A stretch of DNA of 64,000 nt from Circinella umbellata (Eukaryota > Mucoromycota > Mucoromycetes > Mucorales > Lichtheimiaceae): assembly GCA_025093555.1 (NCBI GenBank), contig JAIWNF010000002.1, forward strand, positions 620,001 to 684,000. The letters run 5' to 3'. This document shows, in pieces, positions 60,498-64,000 of this stretch; within the stretch, counting starts at the first letter, position 1; each line of letters opens with the position of its first letter. The position numbers and the translations under genes are program-made. Below the pieces are notes generated by a model. That model ran no database searches. It had not been told where the DNA came from and worked only from the letters and a program-made list of their open reading frames with translations.

Positions 60498-62151
60498 GAT
60501 TTTCTTTTTTTTTTTTGTTCTCTTTACTATTGATGTATAAACTAATTAATTGAATTTTTTTGAGAAAAAGGAAGAGGAAAAAAACAGAATAAGAAGAAAG
60601 AAGTTTTAAAAATAATAAGAATAAGGCGTAAGAAAAGTAGTATAAAATGTTATAATATACTATTATTATTATTATTATCATTAGTTGATTTACGAAGAAA
60701 GTGGGGAAATGGCTAATATAATTTAAGCAAAAATACCAATGAGGAGATAAAAAAAAGAAAGTAGAGAAAGCAAATATCATTGAAAAAAAACATATATAAA
60801 TTGCATGAATTAAGGGGAAAATAGTTCATAAAAACATAACACTATTGATTACCATTAATTAGATATTTCTAAACGACCGGTTCCAATTCCGTAGAAACAG
60901 GAAGAAGATGAGTTATCTCATTTTAGTTGTTATTAAAATACAATTATACTACTAACTTATTGCTTTCTTGTTATAAAAAAATGTATTTAAGTGTAGCGTC
61001 GAGTAATTTCAACACAAGTAGTGATAGAGACTATTACACCTATTACTATTACTATTACTCTTGAATTCTTCTAGTAATATATGCTAGTTTTGTTACATTG
61101 TATAATGGTAGCTTTTGTATAGCAGTATGTAATGATCACTTCACGGACAACTAACAAAAGCATCTTATTTAACCTCTTCTTTCTTGATGTTTCTTTTTAG
61201 TATACGTAGGAAATACGTAGTAGGAATAAGTAATAATGAAAAAAGTTATTGTCTAAACTACTATGACTTTATTTAACAATATTTTTCAATGTGCTGTAAA
61301 TAAGTCACATGCTTGTTGGAAAATTCTGTAAAAAAAGCATTGACTACCAGCATATTGCATAATTAAAAAAAGAAAAGCTCACTAGCTAATCATTGCCGCA
61401 TATGATAACATTGAATAGAATGAATGGAAAAATGTCAATTATTAATGAGAAATATAACTGGTTACATGAATCCATTAATATTTGCTTGTTTATCTCTTTA
61501 TTTGTTTTTTTCCCTCTCATCTCATCAATAATAATGTTGCGTGACAATAATACGACTAATTACTACTATAATATATATAAGTTTGTATACCACTATTGTA
61601 TCAAGTATATAATTAGGTCAACTGCCTTATTTTTTTTAAATACATTATTAACAATCATCCATCTATTATTATCATCTACAATGATATCATATTTAAAAGA
61701 AAAGCCTTTTTTTTTAAAAAAAAAAACAGTTACTCTCATCGATTTAAAAGTACATTCTTCATCGATTACTTTATCTAAAACCTTAATTAGGAAGTTTATC
61801 AAAATGGAGAGGTTAAGTTTCTTTGTATATTGATATGAAAAAAAAAGAGGTGTTGGGATATCTATTGCGGATCAGTTGCTTAATATCGGGTAAATCTAAC
61901 GCTTACACAGAAAAAATAGATAAATCACCAGCTGATATTCACGCTCATAAATTATCCTTCTTTTTTCATAATGCGTTTTCTGTGACGCAATTAATTGGTC
62001 AAGGATCAACGACGGACCTCTCGCTCTTTTACCTTTGTAAAAGCGTGGGGTAAAAAAAATAAAATAATAGTATAAAAGAAAATTGTTTCGGAGGAAACAC
62101 GTCTTCTTCTTTGTTCTTATATATTTATTATAATAATACCAACCAGCAAAA
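60498..62151. other. Divergent intergenic region
   Basis: About 1.65 kb between the divergent kelch and epimerase genes. It includes a T-tract/A-tract palindrome near 61706-61726 and an AT-rich hydrophobic frame at 61393-61833 that I do not accept as a gene. No RNA gene seen. Confidence 0.5.
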
Positions 62152-63201
62152 ATGCCTAAAGCAATCATTGCACCTTCCGTTCTCGCATGTGACTTCGCTA
62201 ATTTACAAGCTGAAGCTACTCGTATGGTCAAAAATGGTGCTGACTGGCTTCATTTAGGTAAATTGTCTTTATTTATTTTATAACAGGACACGCGTTCATA
62301 GTAAATCTTTTGACAACAATTGCTACAACTACTATTTATCAATGCTTCAAGCATAGCTAAAAAGAAAGGAGATATAAATAAACTGACCTCGAGTATTATA
62401 TTTTTATTCTTATAGACGTTATGGACGGGTAAAACAGAAAAGAAATAATAAAAAAAGAAAAGATAATAGTATTTACCATTATAATAGAGGGTTCAGTTAC
62501 TAAGGAAACAAATTAATATTTGTTTTTAGACATTTTGTACCAAATATCACCATGGGTGCTCCTATCATCAAGTGTCTTCGTCCATGTACCGACGCTTTCT
62601 TTGGTAAGCTCACTGCTTGGGAGGAAGGAACAAGGAAGAGAGATAGAAAGGATGAGGATAAATAAATAAGGATGATATATTATTATTATTATCATTAAAT
62701 CTTTTGCATTTTCTTCTAGATTGTCATATGATGGTTTCTGATCCTGCTAAATGGGTCGATGATATTGCCAAGGCTGGTGGTAACATGTATACATTCCATA
62801 TTGAAGCCACCAATGATCCTATTTCTGTGATTCATCAAATTCATAAAGCTGGTATGAAAGCTGGTGTTGCTCTTAAACCAGGTACACCTGTCGATGTTGC
62901 CTTGGGCGATGTAGCAGAATTGGCAGATATGATCTTGATCATGACTGTAGAACCTGGTTTTGGTGGACAAAAGTATAAAGAAGAATGTGTTGCCAAGGCT
63001 CTTACTTTACGTCAAAGATATCCTCATTTGGATATTGAAGTAGATGGTGGTTTAGCTTTGGATACCATTGATTCATCAGCTCAAGCTGGTGCCAATGTTA
63101 TTGTCGCTGGTTCTTCTTTATATGGCGCACCCAATCCTCATGAAGTTATTGCTACTTTTAGAAGTAAGGTCGATGAAGCTCAAAAGCAATGGATTCAATA
63201 A
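62152..63201 (+). CDS. RPE1: Ribulose-phosphate 3-epimerase
   Basis: It interconverts ribulose 5-phosphate and xylulose 5-phosphate in the non-oxidative pentose phosphate pathway. A TIM-barrel enzyme of about 225 aa from four exons: 62152-62257, a 13-nt microexon 62416-62428, 62530 to about 62602, and the last to 63201. The start gives [19 protein letters not shown] with the first catalytic-site Ser, and [17 protein letters not shown] holds metal-binding His and catalytic Asp residues, of which DVMDG is spread over the microexon. Further blocks are [35 protein letters not shown] and the second catalytic Asp in [13 protein letters not shown], with VAGSSLYG for phosphate binding. Length and motifs are canonical. 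The gene converges on the Cdc26 gene. Confidence 0.95.
62416..62428 (+). other. RPE1: 13-nt microexon of the epimerase gene
   Basis: ACGTTATGGACGG lies between a TATAG acceptor and a GTAAAA donor and is required to complete the DVMDG motif. Flanking introns are 158 and 101 nt. Skipping it would shift the reading frame and lose the active-site Asp. Confidence 0.9.
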
Positions 63202-63466
63202 AATAAAACAAAAAGTAATATGATAGAAGAGAAAGAGAGAGAGAAAAAAAAATATTAAAATGATGAATAGTATTTAAATTATGTGCGAGTATATGTTACT
63301 ATGTACTTGTTTTCTTTGGTATTGCTATTATAATGTTTAATAGAAACTATGGCAATTTTTATATATGACGCGCTTGTGTGTATAGAAAGATATATATCTG
63401 TCTATATTTATATACATATAAATGTGTATGGAGGAGTGAGAAAGTATTATTGTTTTTTATCATTAT

Positions 63467-63853
63467 TTATACTTGACGGCCCATCTTGTATATTGGCTGT
63501 TGTTGTTGGTCAACACCAAGTCGTTTTCGTGCATCAGCAGAACGTCGTTGACTTGAGGAATTATTGGCAATGCGTCTTCGTTTTGTTAAGAAACTATTGC
63601 TATTACTGTTATTACTGGGTACGGTTTCTGTAAGAACTTCATTATTGGTATTATTGTTATTGTTGTCATCTTTGGTATTTTTGTTATCCATGGCTTGATC
63701 AAGCAAGTATTCAATGTCATGATTTCCTTGTTGAGAATTTTTTGCCATTTGTGTACGCCACTCTTCTTCTTGTTGATACATTTGCTTCAAGTCCTGTAAT
63801 TCTTCAACATCATGGATGTTTAATGTGATTGCTGTTGGTTCTCGACGAATCAT
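63467..63853 (-). CDS. CDC26: Anaphase-promoting complex subunit Cdc26/APC12
   Basis: A small APC/C subunit that stabilises Cdc16/APC6 by inserting its N-terminal Met into the TPR groove. The start at 63853 gives MIRREPTAITLNIHDVEELQ, which parallels the MLRRKPTRLELKLDDIEEF of animal CDC26; an upstream in-frame ATG would displace this conserved N-terminus and is rejected. A helical stretch follows (LKQMYQQEEEWRTQMAK), then a low-complexity Asn/Ser region, and a C-terminal Arg-rich part (SADARKRLGV, IYKMGRQV). At 128 aa it is longer than the human protein (85 aa) because of the Asn-rich insert. Intronless; it converges on the epimerase gene. Confidence 0.85.
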   Translation of the reverse strand: MIRREPTAITLNIHDVEELQDLKQMYQQEEEWRTQMAKNSQQGNHDIEYLLDQAMDNKNTKDDNNNNNTNNEVLTETVPSNNSNSNSFLTKRRRIANNSSSQRRSADARKRLGVDQQQQPIYKMGRQV

Positions 63854-64000
63854 ATTGATTCTTATATATATATATATAAACAAGCAGAAATAAAAAAGAA
63901 TAAGGAAAGGAATAAAAAAAAATTATAAATTACAGGTTAAATGTATTATTATCGGCATTAACAAGACAAAGTAGCGGTGATTTTCTTAATCTGCCATTAC

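Noticed and set aside
61393..61833. 146-aa hydrophobic open frame on the plus strand
   Set aside because: Its composition is that of the AT-rich background (Ile, Tyr, Phe, Lys, Asn), it has no motif, and it crosses a homopolymer palindrome.

Overview
This 64 kb window is a fungal nuclear chromosome segment. It is very AT-rich and dense in short GT-AG introns, and it encodes typical fungal proteins: a TOK-type outward-rectifier K+ channel, an Ams1-type alpha-mannosidase and a PTS1-tagged oxalyl-CoA synthetase. FANCD2, ataxin-3 and a site-2 protease, genes many Dikarya lack, together with the base composition and intron density, suggest an early-diverging fungus such as a member of Mucoromycota. 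That placement is inference; no rRNA or species marker is present. I can support 24 protein-coding genes and one profilin pseudogene. I saw no tRNA, rRNA, CRISPR array or intact transposon.

Layout. 1-5.1 kb: 3' part of FANCD2 (+) and a short cyclin L (+). 5.4-6.6 kb: a single-pass membrane protein (-). 8.0-10.6 kb: an FAD monooxygenase (-). 10.6-14.1 kb: a gene-poor stretch ending in a broken profilin copy (-). 14.1-19.4 kb: a RhoGAP (-), a PLP-dependent serine/threonine dehydratase (+) and a 73-aa protein (+). 21.8-23.2 kb: tafazzin (-). 25.8 kb: a small secreted protein (+). 26.5-38.6 kb: a run of minus-strand genes: ataxin-3, PKA regulatory subunit, KDEL receptor, site-2 protease, an NTF2-like protein and the TOK channel. 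39.7-40.7 kb: ribosomal protein eS26 (+). 42.8-48.7 kb: alpha-mannosidase (+). 49.2-51.0 kb: ATP synthase subunit d (+) converging on prefoldin subunit 1 (-). 51.9-60.5 kb: a secreted SGNH/GDSL hydrolase, oxalyl-CoA synthetase and a kelch membrane protein, all minus. 62.2-63.9 kb: ribulose-phosphate 3-epimerase (+) converging on the APC/C subunit Cdc26 (-).

The genes are mainly housekeeping: DNA repair, cell cycle, cAMP signalling, secretory retrieval, cardiolipin remodelling, peroxisomal oxalate activation, pentose phosphate pathway and translation. There is no operon-like logic and no biosynthetic or defence cluster. Many genes are split by 50-200 nt introns, so most protein products were assembled here by matching splice sites to family motifs.

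The most unusual signals are architectural: microexons of 9, 13 and 16 nt, an initiator-ATG-only exon inferred for eS26, a stop-free in-frame intron in the PKA regulatory subunit, a KDEL-receptor donor site that doubles as a stop codon, a long inverted-repeat (foldback) element near 24.6 kb, and the profilin pseudogene. I found no clear previously undescribed multi-gene system.
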